From: Lophium mytilinum
Taxonomy: Eukaryota > Ascomycota > Dothideomycetes > Mytilinidiales > Mytilinidiaceae
Length of the DNA stretch: 64,000 nt
NCBI GenBank assembly: GCA_010093605.1
Contig: MU004191.1
Location: 613,832-677,831, forward strand
Direction: 5' to 3'
Numbering within the stretch: the stretch's first letter is position 1; the number at the start of each line of letters is the position of its first letter. Under the pieces are notes generated by a model. The model saw only the letters and a list, made by a program, of their open reading frames with translations, did no database searches and was not told the DNA's origin. Shown one piece after another: positions 34,739 through 46,743 of the stretch. The position numbers were made by a program, and so were the translations under genes.

Positions 34739-35160
34739 TGGAAGCTGGGTCCGCTCTGGGTCATCACACTAACCTTCACCAAGTCTCTTCGCGTCTTCGA
34801 CATCTCACCGACCATCTCACCAATGTTTTGAATGTGCACCGCCTAGTGGCACAAGAGGATACTTTTTTGTAAGTCCCACCCACCACCTCCTCTTCCGCCC
34901 TACCTTCGCCAACAGCACCTCTAGACCTCGGAGAGGCTCCGGCTTCAAGGTCTGTCAACCCATCCATCTCTCTTCTACTGACAGTGCGAAATCATCTCTC
35001 CTATGGGCGAGCAGCCTTTCTCGATCCAAGTCGACATTTTGGGGCCTCAAAACCTCAAGCCGCGCGCTGGCCAGCGCCTTGTGGAGATTCTTACCCACCT
35101 GTGGAGTTTCTAACCCAGCGGAACTACAAGGAGGCGTGTGGATTGTTCGATGATGGCTAC
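34739..35160 (+). CDS. Hypothetical two-exon small gene (weak)
   Basis: An ATG at 34739 opens MEAGSALGHHTNLHQVSS, read as MEAGSALG then NLHQVSSRLRHLTDHL and LNVHRLVAQEDTF. A good GTAAGT donor at about 34869 and a CTGACAG acceptor near 34984 follow. Spliced in phase, the second exon reads AKSSLLWASSLSRSKS and ends at about 35158. A different frame of the same second exon (MGEQPFSIQVDILGPQ) looks equally protein-like, so the model is uncertain. No known family. Confidence 0.25.
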
Positions 35161-37108
35161 TAGTGTCGCTCATTACTGCCTATGTTCAATAAACCTAATC
35201 TTAAAAAGCCGTAAGGTATGTCACGCATTCAGATAGCTTGTCCATGCGAATCGTACTAATCAAGACATCGTCAGACTCCTTCTCCAGGAACCTAGTCAAA
35301 ACTCTCTGAGGGATAGAGGTTTTCGCCTTTGCTTTCCGGCACTGGACATTTCTCTGGAGGCTTGGGGATGACGGATTGGCTGCGGACCCCTTCGACTTGA
35401 GATTGGATCTTCGACATCTTTGTAAGTGCTCCCGCTCCCTCCTCGGTGGTGCAGTCCAGGCAGCTCTCTCTCTCTTGGTTTGGTAGTTGTAGTTTTTGTA
35501 TATAGCCAATGCAGATTCCTCTTCATCATTCTTGTCTTCTACTTGATGTGACTTCCCTTTAAGTAAACATGATCATCTTCGCCTTCGCCTCTACCAAACA
35601 TCCTCGATTCTTCATTCATTTGTGCCCCATCCTCGACCAAACGTGCCTTTGCCTTTACCAAACCATACTACCGCTGCTTCCATCCTCCCTCCTCCGCGCT
35701 CGTGTTACACCCATGCTCCCCCAATACTCCGCAGAGCGCATCGTATACTCGCCGGCTCCGACGCCCACCTGAATGCCACCACACCGCAGCGCCGCAGCTA
35801 ACAGCGCGCAACCAACCTAGTTCGCCGGGGCCTCATGCCTGAATCAGGGGATATCCAGCCACACGAGAAAGCAAGATCAGGGAATGGATAACATCCTTGA
35901 ACGCTACAACGAAGTCTATCGAGGTGGAACATGCAGCACTCTTTCTCTTCCCCCTCCTCTCTGCCTACTCTTCCGCAGGGCGCATCCTTCCCGCCTCGCG
36001 CGCAGCCTTGCCGTTTACTCTGCAGCCCTTCTTTCCCTTCGCCTCCTCTCTGCTTGCTCCATCAGGTGCCATCGCCATTTACTTTGGGAGCAGGCGGGTA
36101 CTCCCCACCACGCCGAGCTCGCACGAAACCCGTCCTCGTGTCGATCCACACTCGCCATCACCATAAAACAAAAACAGAGAGTCCACCACGCCGAACGACA
36201 AAGTCACCGCCAGTACTTTCGCCCAACCAGCTTGCCCCATCCTCGTAGTAGTACACAGTCGCCCTCTGTATTCTGAGAAGATGGGCTTTTGCTAGCCATC
36301 CTCCATCAGTCAATCTTCGCCCGTTCCCGCGCGTACGTACATGCGAGAAGCGGAGGGGAAGGAACACTGGACGGAAAATACTGGGAGTGTGGGTAGAGGG
36401 TAAGGTAAGGAGAGAAGGGGATGAGGAGGAGACGGTGGCGGGAAGAAGGTGGAGGTGGCGCTAGGAAGGAGAGGAGAGAGATAGTGCGCCGGGAAGAGGC
36501 GGTAGCGGAGATTGGGGCGTAGGGAAGGGATGAGGGTTGAAGGTGGATGTGAAAAACAAATTGAAGATGGAGAAGGACGGCTAGTTGTGGTGCTTTGCTG
36601 GAGTTCGGAGGATGTCACGTTTGAGGCTTTCCGCGGGCTGAATTCCTCGTGTACCTTCAAAGATTTGTAAAGAATTGAGACCCATGCTCTCGTCGAAAGG
36701 TGCACGTTGGGATGACAGCTAACAAGACACATAACCTCTTACACATACACGATTTTGTATTAGATACAACTGATCCCAAGGAGCGGACGACGAGAGGGGC
36801 CAAGCACCTGACCCTCCCCATCGGCATTACTCCAACCCGCAACCATTTTTCAGAAAGGAAAAAGAAGGTCGATAAAGGACGCCGAAGAACCCACCCCCGA
36901 CCCAGCACACTGATGCAGATGCGAAAAGGAAAGAAGGCCACCACCTCGACGAGAGGACACACACAGCAAAGCAACAGCACGCTCAAGATCGCCAACTCAA
37001 CGCTCACGTAAACCACCCCTTTCTTCTCGTCTTTCTCTACACTCCGCTTTGAGATTACCGCCTTTTCAGGGAATCAATAGAATAAGCACATGAACATTAA
37101 TCCACCTC
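35161..37108. other. Gene-poor 1.9-kb region
   Basis: Pyrimidine-rich stretches (35.6-36.1 kb) and purine-rich stretches (36.3-36.6 kb) yield short open frames on both strands without recognisable domains. It includes the 3' flank of the Crh-type gene. Confidence 0.4.
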
Positions 37109-38583
37109 TCAAATCACCAATAGTCCCAAAACCGCCACCACGACGGCGAACCCGCTCCCACCCATCCCTAGCCTAGCCTCCTTAAAGCTCGCAGCGCCAC
37201 TGTTCCCACCACCGTTGCCGTTCCCACCCTGGTTGAAACCACCGTTCCCTGTCGCAGCAGCAGTCGCAGCCGCCGTGCCGGCCGCCGTCCCCCCCGCAAC
37301 GCTGGTCGCCGACTCGCCCGCGGACACGGAGCTGCTAACGTTGTCGTTCCCGCGGTTGCCGCCACCGCTCATACCAGGGACGGTCTCCTGGGTCGGCTTC
37401 GGCGCGTTGCTGCTGCTCTTGCCCGACGCCTTGGCATTAGGATCGTACTTCGGGTTCTCGCCCGTCGCATAGAAGGACGCAAGGATCATCTCGTCGTCCG
37501 AGATCTGGACCGTGTTGTTGGTGCCGGCGGCGTCGGTGTACTTGTACGAGTTCTTGCCCTTGATCTGGGCCATTGGGGGTGGGTCGTAGCAATCGACCGA
37601 GACCTCCTCGACCATGGCGTAGTAGTACCCGTTTTGCATGAAGGGCGAGCTCCAGGAGATTTCGCCGCCGGCCCAGTCAATGGTGCCCTGGTCGTTGGTG
37701 GGCAGGCCGGCGGGCCAGAGCGACAGCATGATGCGCGAAGGGGTTTGGGGGTAGTCGAAGCGGTTGGAGGTGGCGTTCCAGGTGTCGGAGCGCTTGACGG
37801 TGCGCATGTCGTTGCCGTCGATGGACCAGGTGAGGGTGTCGGGCTTCCAGTCGACGCAGTACTCGTGCACGTTTTCGTTGGTGTTGGAGACGGTTAGGTT
37901 TTCCATGTTGTGGTCTAGAAATAGTCAGTTTTTGATCATGTAAGAATTGACTATGGGATCGTACAGTTGGTGACGCCCTGGGAGTAGTAGTTGGATTGGG
38001 CCTTCTGCAGTTCCACGCCGATAAACTCAAAATCGATTTCGTCTCGCACGCCGGACATCATGATGAAGGCTGTGACGACACCTGCACCGCCGCTGGTGGT
38101 CATCTTGGTGCATATCTTTCCGTACCAGACGTAGTGTGAGGATTCGAGGAGTGTGCCGACCGTGTCCTGGGCCATGGTCAAGAGCAGCGCGTCGTTGTAG
38201 ACTACAGGCGTTCCTGTTGCCACCCAGTTGACGCTCGAAGCATCGCCGAGATACTTGTCAATGGCCATGACATCGTCGAGAGACTTGAGCTTATAGTCCT
38301 GGCTCTGGCATGTGGGACCGGGCACGCAGGAGTCGAGGGTGTGGGAGAAGAGGGGATCGCACCCGCCGAGGCAGTAGGCGCCAACACCGCATTGTCCGTA
38401 TACTGTGGAAAAGGTGTTAATAGAGCAGAGAGAGGGGGTCCTGAAGAAGAGATGCGACTTACGCGAACAGCAAGGTGAATCTGCCGGGCAAGGGCTGCCA
38501 GGACCGCACTTTGCAGCGTCGGCGTTGACGAGTGAAGAAGAGAGAACAGCTGCCAGGGCAGCGATGGCCAGGGACCGCATCAT
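37109..38583 (-). CDS. Crh-type GH16 chitin-glucan transglycosylase, GPI-anchored
   Basis: Cell-wall enzyme expected to link chitin to beta-1,6/1,3-glucan. Exons 38583-38463, 38402-37965 and 37914-37109 join in phase to 454 residues. Signal peptide MRSLAIAALAAVLSSSLVNA; a Cys-rich CBM18-like segment (CGPGSPCP, CCS, YGQCGVGAYCLGGC); the GH16 catalytic motif DEIDFEFIG (E-x-D-x-x-E); then TLTWSIDGN and RIMLSLWPAG. A Ser/Gly/Asn-rich linker and a hydrophobic tail (GFAVVVAVLGLLVI) after Ser/Ala/Gly residues suit GPI attachment. Complete and of ordinary length for Crh1/Utr2 homologues. Confidence 0.93.
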
Positions 38584-41233
38584 GGCGAGACGCGGTGGAG
38601 TCGAAAATTAAAGATGCAGGAAGCCGTCCAGGTATGGCCCTCCGCCGTCAGTCCGAAGAGCAGAGGTCGGTCTTGGATGGGCGCTCGTCCAGGTCTTAGA
38701 TTGCTGAAACGTCGAGGTAAGGTTTGAGCGAATGGCGTCAGGGAATCAAGGGGGTTGTCCCCGGCGGAGAGTACGATGGCTGTAGTTAGTAGGCGCAACG
38801 GAAAGCGAGTGTGGGGTGAAGTATTAACAATGCATGAGCAAACAAACTACAAGGACAACATGTACAAGAAGAGGTTGACGAGGTTGACGAAGAGGGGGCT
38901 GCCAGCGGAATGCGAGTCTCCGGGGTGGCGGCGAAGGAATGGACGCCGGTCAGGTGTTGGAGGTGGAGTCTTTCACCCCAAACCCTTTGCGGCGGTCCAG
39001 GGGCACACCATGGAGCTCAGCCCTGACATCTGCACGGTATTACTTAGCTTTGGCCCCCTGTTCGAGCCGTCTTTCTGCAGGAATCGTTCTTTTTGGGCCG
39101 TCTTCTCCGGGGTAGCGCGCAAATGAAACCCACTGACTGAGGCGCTAGACCGATGGTGGTTTGGATAGCTCGTATTAGCACTTTTTCACGTTCATCTTAC
39201 GCGAACCGCTTGCCGCTTTGTGCCTTGGGCTGCATCTGTGCGGCACGGGAGCCGAGCGAACACGACAGCTAGACCTGCATAGGCAAGGCGCCCTGTCAAA
39301 AGAACCCAAGTCGTACAAAAATAGACTGAACCTCACCACCATCAGACCCTCTGAGGGATGCCTATATACAGCCAGGGACATCGCGAATCATGGGTACGGT
39401 ACTCTCAAAATCCTCTCAACCAACTTCCTCATCATGGAAAGGCGTCCAGCTGCCAACGGAAGTCTTCTGAGATGGTTCGACGAATACGAGACCCGTTCCT
39501 CGGTCCGAACGCCTTGGGAACCGTCAGATCCCACCTGCCTCTTGCACCAATAGTATGCCCGTCTCAGCGTATAGAGAAATCCTTCATCACGCATAAGCAG
39601 TACGAGTTTGAGCTTCTGCGCCTATATTGCTCATTAGTAGTCTACGAACTGGACTCCTATGTTTCCTAATGCTATCGAGCTGGCACCCAGAACTTTGAAA
39701 ACAAGTCAAGTCTCCCGAAAAACTCTCCGAATCAACTCTCCATTGATGCCCATCCTCCTTCTAAGCTGCGGATCTAGGATGTGGACAGCCAAATCATCAT
39801 CAATCCAGAGTGCTACGAGCCTATACGTGTACGCATATTGACCCTTCTTCAGCCCTGTGTGTCGTTGCAAGTCACACTACGCAACGTTGGCTGCAAGACA
39901 TCTGACAGCTGTGACAGTCACGTAGGGACCTAGCAGCATTCTTGTACACTCGTCTGTCGCATCACACTTAGCAGCTTGTCGTTTAAAGTACTCACGTTAC
40001 GCAGGTCATCAGCAGTCTTCCATCCCACCACGTCAAGGATTATTGTACCACCCCGCTCCCACTCACCATCTTGCCATATCACCACTGTGAATTGCCAACG
40101 CACTCTTCCTCTCTTCTTCTTCTTCTTTCTCACGGTACTGCTGTAGAAGACGTTGAGATGCAGTGCACGCCGGTTGGGATACCGAGTTTGAAGGATTCGC
40201 GCGCACCTCATTCTCAGCGTCGAGCAACATGCACTTTACATCTGTAAACTCAGATCATCGCCCCGGAACCTCTACCTTCAGATATCTTCTATACGGCCAC
40301 TATAAGTTCTTGTCCAGTAGCAGGCCGATGACGCTGACGAGTTCTATTGGGCATGTAGAGCTCAAGCCGGATTCCGCGTCGCAAACATGGAAAGCACACA
40401 TCTCTGAATACGTCGTTGCTATGTCGTTGGTTCCAGCACCCGTAGGTGAACTTCATTGGCTCAGTCCGAGTGATCCGGGAGGGTTTATTATCGCCAATCA
40501 TAAGCACCGATTTCCAACGACAGTGCTTCTAAACTTAGGTTTGTACAAGTCCCCGTCCCCTAAAACCTCGTCCTTCTCCTCCTACTTCGGAGATCTTTTA
40601 TCTGGTTTCATATTTCCTCTCTCCTTCAACAGTAGCTGGAACCTATTACTGGTATTTGCGCGTTTGCTAGTCCTCAGAAAGCGGAGGAACATCTCCTGCC
40701 ATCAGTAATCGCTGGCATGCCGCAGCCTCTGATCGACCATCCGGTGTGACGTCGACTGCTACGTGCATGAGCATACTGACAGCACTACTATTTCCACGAC
40801 TCTATAGGTTGAATCAGCCAACACACAGCTCAGCCCTACCAACACGTTGATATAAGACTTCCCCTAAATGTTTATTCTGAACAATGCCAGAATACGGGAG
40901 CTCACGCAAGAACCCGCACCAAGAAAGAGAACACCCCAGCTGACAACAAAAACATCAACTCAATATTAGATCAATCATCCGTCTCTTTCTTCTGGTCTCC
41001 AGCAACTTTGTCTCCTTCAAACTTACTATCGCAGCAGGTCAAACAATTTTTCCTCGTATTATAGCGACCTTCGTGGACTTTTAGGTTTCTTCTGTATTCT
41101 CTATCATCATTCATCACATTGACTACTCCGTCCAGCTGCTCCACAACATCGAAAGCCAAAGCAAGGCCCCAAACCAACGCAAACACGACTTCAACCATTC
41201 TGTTCTAGCCCCTTCCCCCACAAGCCGTTCCCA
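38584..41233. other. 2.6-kb gene-poor region
   Basis: No supported gene. Two frames are marginal: minus 40211-39930 (94 residues, from an ATG, with WQFTVVIWQDGEWERGG) and plus 40163-40708 (no ATG at its start). Neither is recognised. The 40971-41198 minus frame (75 residues, hydrophobic start MVEVVFALVWGLALAF) lies divergent to the next gene and might be expressed, but I cannot support it. Confidence 0.4.
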
Positions 41234-41494
41234 ATGTGCCAATCCTACGAATACATCTATGACTGCGGTCACACCGAGGTCAAGGAGGGCCAGTACTGCA
41301 GCCGCCTGTACCAGCAACTAAGACGCATCGACCGTCCGCACGATCCACGCTCTGTCCCGTTTCAAGACACTTGCCGGCCAATACCTTATCGTGCCCGTGG
41401 TGATTGCTACACTTGTAAGCTGAGGGCGTATGGACGAGAGCGAGGCTGGACCTACCAAGAGCCGAATCCACGAGAGCCGAGAAGATGGACCTGA
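41234..41494 (+). CDS. Small Cys-containing orphan (MCQSYEYIYDCGHTE)
   Basis: 86 residues, one exon. The N-terminus CQSYEYIYDCGHTE and later YCSRLY, DTCRPI and DCYTCKLRAYGRERGW give six Cys and one His in spacings that could bind a metal, and the tail is Arg/Pro-rich. Short proteins starting M-C-x-x-Y-x-Y-x-Y-x-C-G-H recur in Dothideomycete genomes in my memory; no function is known. No signal peptide, so probably intracellular. Confidence 0.55.
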   Translation: MCQSYEYIYDCGHTEVKEGQYCSRLYQQLRRIDRPHDPRSVPFQDTCRPIPYRARGDCYTCKLRAYGRERGWTYQEPNPREPRRWT

Positions 41495-42310
41495 AGTCGT
41501 GGCATGCAAGGCTGTAGAGAAGAGAGTTGTAAAGGGAGAGAGTTAAGTTACGAAAGTTTTCTGTCGAATTACCTTAGCGACGCTGGATTATGTTGTCGTA
41601 ACGAGAGAGGCACGGAGATAGATGGTAAGAAGGAGGTAGAGAGCTCGTCGGATCTTGTACACTACGTTTGATGGAAGGAGAGGGAGGGAGCTGCCTACGT
41701 CTGTTACTCAGCAACTGGCGATGATACCACGACCTGTTTCGACTCTGCGCTTCTAGTCTACGTTCTCATGTAATTTCTATGAAAGAACCCTATGTAGCCT
41801 CTGTACCCTACCTTTCGCCCTACCAACTGGCTCTCCCTCGCCCACACAAACCCTACCAGAGCTCCGTCGTCCTATCCCCACACCCCTGATAGTGAGCCCA
41901 CACAACATGCTTCCCGCCTTCTCAACAACCCCCCATAAACCCAAAAACCTAACCTCCGCACTCCTTTCCCCACCTCCCTCCAGCTGAACCTCCACGCACC
42001 CCCCGATCTCCGCTGCTGCAAACACCCGGCCCGCCGATGCACCACGTGGGCGGTCCCACCCAGCTTGATGCAGTATAGCCAACAGAGCCGCATGTGCACA
42101 TCCGTTTGCTACTGCCCGCAGTTCCCCCATTTACTCAGGAAAAATTTGGCTTTGATATGAAGTTTCAAACACTGCAAATCAGACTGCTCCTTACCTCGTT
42201 GCCTATGTCCAACCTTAGGTTCTCCTCCCAGCGGTATCCGTTTCGCAAGGGTGGAGTGGAGAAGCGATGATATCCGTGCGCGTGCCCAGTGGGCAGCGGA
42301 AAGTTTGCTA
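41495..42310. other. Intergenic with possible minus-strand gene remnant
   Basis: Minus frames 42356-42165 (GYHRFSTPPLRNGYRWEENL, read as YHRFSTPPLRNGYRWEENL) and 42130-41777 (VEVQLEGGGERSAEVRFLGL) look protein-like and are separated by a GTAAGG donor near 42196. They may be exons of a decayed gene, but no family is recognised and the left end overlaps the tandem array. Confidence 0.3.
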
Positions 42311-42324
42311 CACTCGAGAGCTGG

Positions 42325-42945
42325 GTTGCACACCAGTCCGCCACTGCTTGGGGCACCCCATATGACTCCGAAAACTCAAGGGCGATGTTGAGTTTCGAGC
42401 GGTTTGGATCAGGCTACCGATTGACTGGGTAGCTGCGTACTTACCAGGCTACCCCTTGCGGTAGCGTCCGGTAAGCACACAGGTTGGCTAAGTCGTGAGA
42501 GATCAGTGCGTGGTGTAAAAGGAGTGGGCACGCACACTAGTCCGCCACTAATTGGGGGACCCCAAAGGACTCTGAATGTTTGAGGGCGATGTTGAGTTTC
42601 CAAGGATTTAGATCCAGCTACCTCTTGACTGAGTAGCTGCTTACTACCTAGGCCACCCCTTACGGTAGCAACCGGTGAGCAGACAAGTTGGCTAAGTAGT
42701 GAGGAATTAGTGTGTAGTATAAAAGGAGTGGGCAAGCAGACGACGTATTGGAAAGAGGGGTCCCCCACAGGATCTTGAAAACTCAAGCGCGATGTCCATG
42801 TTTCGAGCGGTTTAGATCAGGCTGCTTCTTGACTGAGTAGCTGTTCAGTAACCAGGCTCCCCCTAACAGTAGCATCCGGTGCGCACACAAGTTGGCTAAG
42901 CAGTGAGAAACCGGTGCGTGGTGTGAAAGACGCGGGCAAGCAGAC
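42325..42945. repeat. Three-copy ~204-bp tandem repeat array
   Basis: The anchor GATGTTGAGTTT (or GATGTCCATGTTT) recurs at 42384, 42588 and 42791, a spacing of 204 and 203 bp. Other shared blocks include AGTCCGCCACT, GACTGAGTAGCTG, a GGTAGC(A/G)(T/A)CCGGT block and GTTGGCTAAG followed by GTGAG. Copies differ by many substitutions, a good share of them C/T or G/A, so the array is old or RIP-affected. The minus strand of copies 1-2 is open for 126 codons; copy 3 is interrupted. Confidence 0.85.
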
Positions 42946-43146
42946 GATGCATAGGAAAGGGTTGGTATAAATGCTGGAAAAGACAGATGTTATTGCTTCT
43001 TCCAGCTAAAGTCTACGCTCAATAACTCCGATGCACTCGGTCGCAAAAACGCAATGTTAAAAGGCAAAAGTGCCGCCTCCCTTCCTCCCATGCCTTTACC
43101 GCCAGGAATATAGTATACAAAGCATCCCATGGCTGCCCTCTCCACT
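42946..43146. other. 3' flank of AT-hook gene
   Basis: Short spacer between the tandem array and the gene at 43147. Nothing else seen. Confidence 0.4.
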
Positions 43147-46100
43147 CTACTCCCGCCTCCGCCTCGCAGCCTCGCCCTGCTTCCGCCACTGATTCTCCAG
43201 ATACTCCGTTTCTCGTTGCCAGCTCGGCTTCTCCGCCTCCCTACGCTCGTACTCCTCCCGCTCCTGCATCCGCCGCTCCTCCATCTCCCGGTCGCTCTCC
43301 CGCCGCTCCGGCGCGGGCGCTAACGGCTGCGAGTGCGTTAAAGAGTGAGAGTGAGAGTGCCCGTGCCCGTACGGATTCCCGGGACCATGCTGCGGTTGTC
43401 TGTAGTGAGCTTGGGGTTGGGGCTGGTGTTGCGCTTGAGCTTGAGCTTGAGCTTGAGCTTGAGCATGGTGCTGTGCTTGTTGTTGCTGTGCTTGCTGGTG
43501 ATGCGCATGCTGTTGCTGGTATCCCTGCGCCTGTCCCTGCGGCGGACCATAAGGAGAGATCGGTGGGGGGATGTGGCTCAGCGAGTGTCGATGCGGCGCG
43601 GGGGGCGCAGGAGCCAGCGGCGGCGGCCCGCCTGATGAGGGACGCTGGATCATGTTCATGGCCCGCGGGTCCTGCGGCTGGGTGGGCGGGTACGCGGAGC
43701 GGTACATCTGCTGCGGCGCTGGTGCTCGGGTATGGCTCATCGACGGCGTGGGCGCGGGGGCAAGCAGCGGCATTGAGTTGCGGCCGCCGCCCGAGGGGAG
43801 CGCGGTGAGGCCGCTGCTGACACCGAGGGAGGGGGTGTGGGTATGGGAGTAGGACATGGGACTTGAGTAGGCGGAGAGGGAAGGAGAATGCATGCTGGCG
43901 TCGTGGTGAAGCTGATGGCCGCTGGCTCGCGCTTCCGCGGCCTTACGCTCCGCAGCGCGCGCTTTGCGTTCTGCCCACCAGATTGTCATACTCTGGCTAC
44001 GCTTCTCGGACTTGACGCGCTGTTTGCGCTTCTTGTCCGAGTTGCTGCCGTTTGGGGTTGTGGGTTCTTCGATGTAGTTGGAGCCATACTGGGAGAGGGG
44101 CGTGGTGGTGATATATTGCTCGGCCGTGGCAGTTATGGGTGTTGAGCCTAGGATAGAGTCTGAGGGTGGAGCTGTGGCTGGCTGGGGCGCGGCCTGGAAG
44201 ACCGTCGACGAGGGAGGCATGACTATATGACTGGGTGCAGCAACAGGTGTTGGTGCTCGGATCAGGGGCTCGACTGCGAACTGGTTTTGGCCTTGACTCA
44301 AGCTTTCCAATGTCATCGGTTTTGACTTTTGGGAGCCGCCGAAGGTGCCTTTCCGTGGGCCCTTCTTGATGCCTGCGTCACTTCTCTTTTGTAAGTTCTT
44401 GCTTCCAGGTGGTCGCCCTCGTCGTTTCGACGATTGGCTATTGGGTGCAGGACTTCCGTCATCCCCGGAGTCGCCAGAGCTATTCATGATACTCTCACCT
44501 CTCATCTCGCGGATCCGCTGCGGAAGCAACTGGCCTTCTGTCTTAGGCCTTTTCCCTCGTCTTTCGACCTCTGGAGTCTGAGAGCCTGTGATGGCACTGA
44601 CGCCTCTCTTCCGTGCACCGCCCCAGCCAAATCGACGAGGGGGTGTCTCGGTCCCATTCCCTGTTTCTGTGCCGTCGAATCGTTGAACAGCTCGCCGCCT
44701 CCTCTTTCCTGCTCTTCCGCCCTCTTCTTCATCTTCGTCTTCCTCACTAGCAGCGGCCGAGCCGAGCATATCGCGCGCCGCTCGACGTTGCCGCAACTCA
44801 CGTCCTCCAACATAATCACGTCCGAGACGTTGAAGGAATGGATCCTGCGTTCCAGGCGCCCGTTTCGGGTCGTAAATGTAATTGTAGAGCTCTGCTTCTT
44901 TCATGTCTTCAAACACTAATGGGTCAATTGGGATGCGACCGCCCGTGGCCGGCTTCTTTGGGGGATGAGCATGGGGCGCGGTCTTTCGACTAGTTAGCTA
45001 TGTCCACATTTCTTTTGAGTATTGAAATGGAGCTTGAATGATAACTTACCCTGTCGTCGAGCATGAGGAACTCTTCCTGAAAGGTCCTTAAGATCTCAAA
45101 GGTTCTCTCTGCTACCGCTTGCAGAACTTTGGTGGGTCGGGTTGCAGGATCAGATTTCGTGAGGAAAGAAGTGATATCCTGTACAGGACGTAATGCTTGA
45201 AACCTCTTCTTGTGAATTTCGTCCGCCTTATCCTCATAGACCCTTTCGTCCGCCGGCCACTCGTCTAAGAATGCTGTTGGCAAGTCGCTTTCTGAAAGGT
45301 CTTCGTCGATAATCTCCTTCCAATGTGCTGATTGACTTCCCGCAGGAGTTGCGCTTCCAGAACCCCCTCGTACCGTCGGAGCGACACTCTCTTTCCGTGG
45401 AAATGGTTCCAGCCTCTGCGTCAAATCGGCTATTGACAAATCACTATTTTGCTTTTTCATGCTTGGAGCTGGCGATGCTTTGGAAGATGTTGTGGCTGGT
45501 TCGACGTGTATGGCAATTTCCGGCTCGACATCCAGTTGGTCTGGCCGATCTAGCATCTCTGCATCGTCATCCCCAGAGCCATTAGCGCTGGCTTCGGGAG
45601 ATTCATCATCGTCCATTTCCTCATCAACATCGGCGAGCGGAAATGTTGGGGCAGCAATTCGAGTGGGCCGGGCCTTTCTTGGAGAGATGGTATTCTTGAT
45701 CCTGCCGCCTCTACCGCCTCTTCCTCCTCGTCTTCCACCGCGCCCGCCGCGTCGCGGAGGCGCCAAATTCACAACCGGCGGCTCGGGGCTGTCAGACTGG
45801 TCAGACTGGTCATCCGAGTCATCTTCCTTCGTTAGTGACGGCGGGTCCGATATCTGATTAGATTTTGTTGAATCGCGCTCGGAATTCGATTGTTGCTCCA
45901 AGTGCACTTGAAACTCTTCAGTCAGTCCGGAAATGATGAGAATTGGCTTCTTGTAGGTAGCGGCGATCTGGGCGGGTGGTCCTCCAACAAAGATCTGGTC
46001 ATATGTAGTGATGTTGGATGAAGAGCGAGTGATTTTGCGGGAAGATGCGCCAAGGTTGCCATTGGACGTGCCATTGACTGTGGACTTTCCATTTGCAATA

Positions 46101-46222
46101 TCTGCTTTGGTGTTGGAGGCGGGCTTTGCTTTGCTTCGTGTCGAAATGCGAGCCGGGCCTACATCGCTCTTGGCGCCCCGTGTTGCTCCGCCACGTGTAG
46201 CTGAATTGGCTTTCGGAGGCAT
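43147..46222 (-). CDS. AT-hook, low-complexity nuclear protein (chromatin-associated?)
   Basis: Exons 46222-45050 and 44982-43147 join in phase to 1,002 residues. The N-terminus is basic with an RGG-like block (PPRRGGRGGRRGGRGGRG). The central conserved core spans the intron: DEWPADERVYEDKADEIH, RPVQDITSFLTKSDP, VAERTFEILRTFQEEFLML and VFEDMKEAELYNYIYDP. An AT-hook KRRGRPPGSKN lies in the second exon, then Pro/Gln/His-rich tracts including a QA repeat, and a charged C-terminal helix (EREEYERREAEKPSWQRETE, read as EYERREAEKPSWQRETE). The core looks like a conserved fungal family I cannot name. Nuclear DNA/chromatin role inferred from the AT-hook. Divergent from MTC1. Confidence 0.8.
43434..43464 (-). 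repeat. Hexanucleotide microsatellite (CTTGAG)5
   Basis: Five perfect units plus one base; on the minus strand they encode Gln-Ala repeats in the AT-hook protein. Confidence 0.9.
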
Positions 46223-46743
46223 TATTGAATGAAAGAAGAACCATGAGATATTCAATGGAGCATCAAGAGGCCAGAAAAGAATAAGAAGAGGATGGAAATG
46301 GTAGCTGCAGACGCCAAATTGGTGGTCGTACCCTCGTAGCTCGGAACCATGGAAAGGGTGAGGCTGGGCGATGAATTTGTCGAGACAAACGTAAGCTTAG
46401 AGCAGCAGGAAAACGAGGAAATAAACAGAGAGATCTGCTGCAGCACCACTGAATAGGGAACTGCAAGGAGAACAGAAGAGAGAGAGTGATGGACTGCTTG
46501 AGAGGAGCGTGATCTTTGTTGCCGCTGATGGATCGAGTTGCGCTCAGAAGCAGAATCTAGCCCGTTGCCAAGCACCAATCACCGTGCAGCACCAGAGCTA
46601 AGCCTATTCAAACCGCATCAATACCGCCTGCAGGCCTGTGGAACGAGGTCATCAAAACACCTTGCACCCCTCACACTGTATATGCACTCGCTCTTCACGA
46701 TTGTTTTCTCCACGCAGCAAATCTGAGTATACCCCGCCCATCC
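46223..46743. promoter_or_regulatory. AT-hook gene/MTC1 divergent promoter region
   Basis: 521 bp between divergent ATGs at 46222 and 46744. No specific motif claimed. Confidence 0.4.

Noticed and set aside
40163-40708. 181-codon plus-strand frame
   Set aside because: Starts at GTG, first ATG is internal, no recognisable domain and weak codon bias.
42409-42786. 126-codon minus-strand protein across the tandem array
   Set aside because: Third repeat copy is interrupted in the same frame, no ATG-led conserved start, and copies differ mainly by transitions; treated as repeat DNA.
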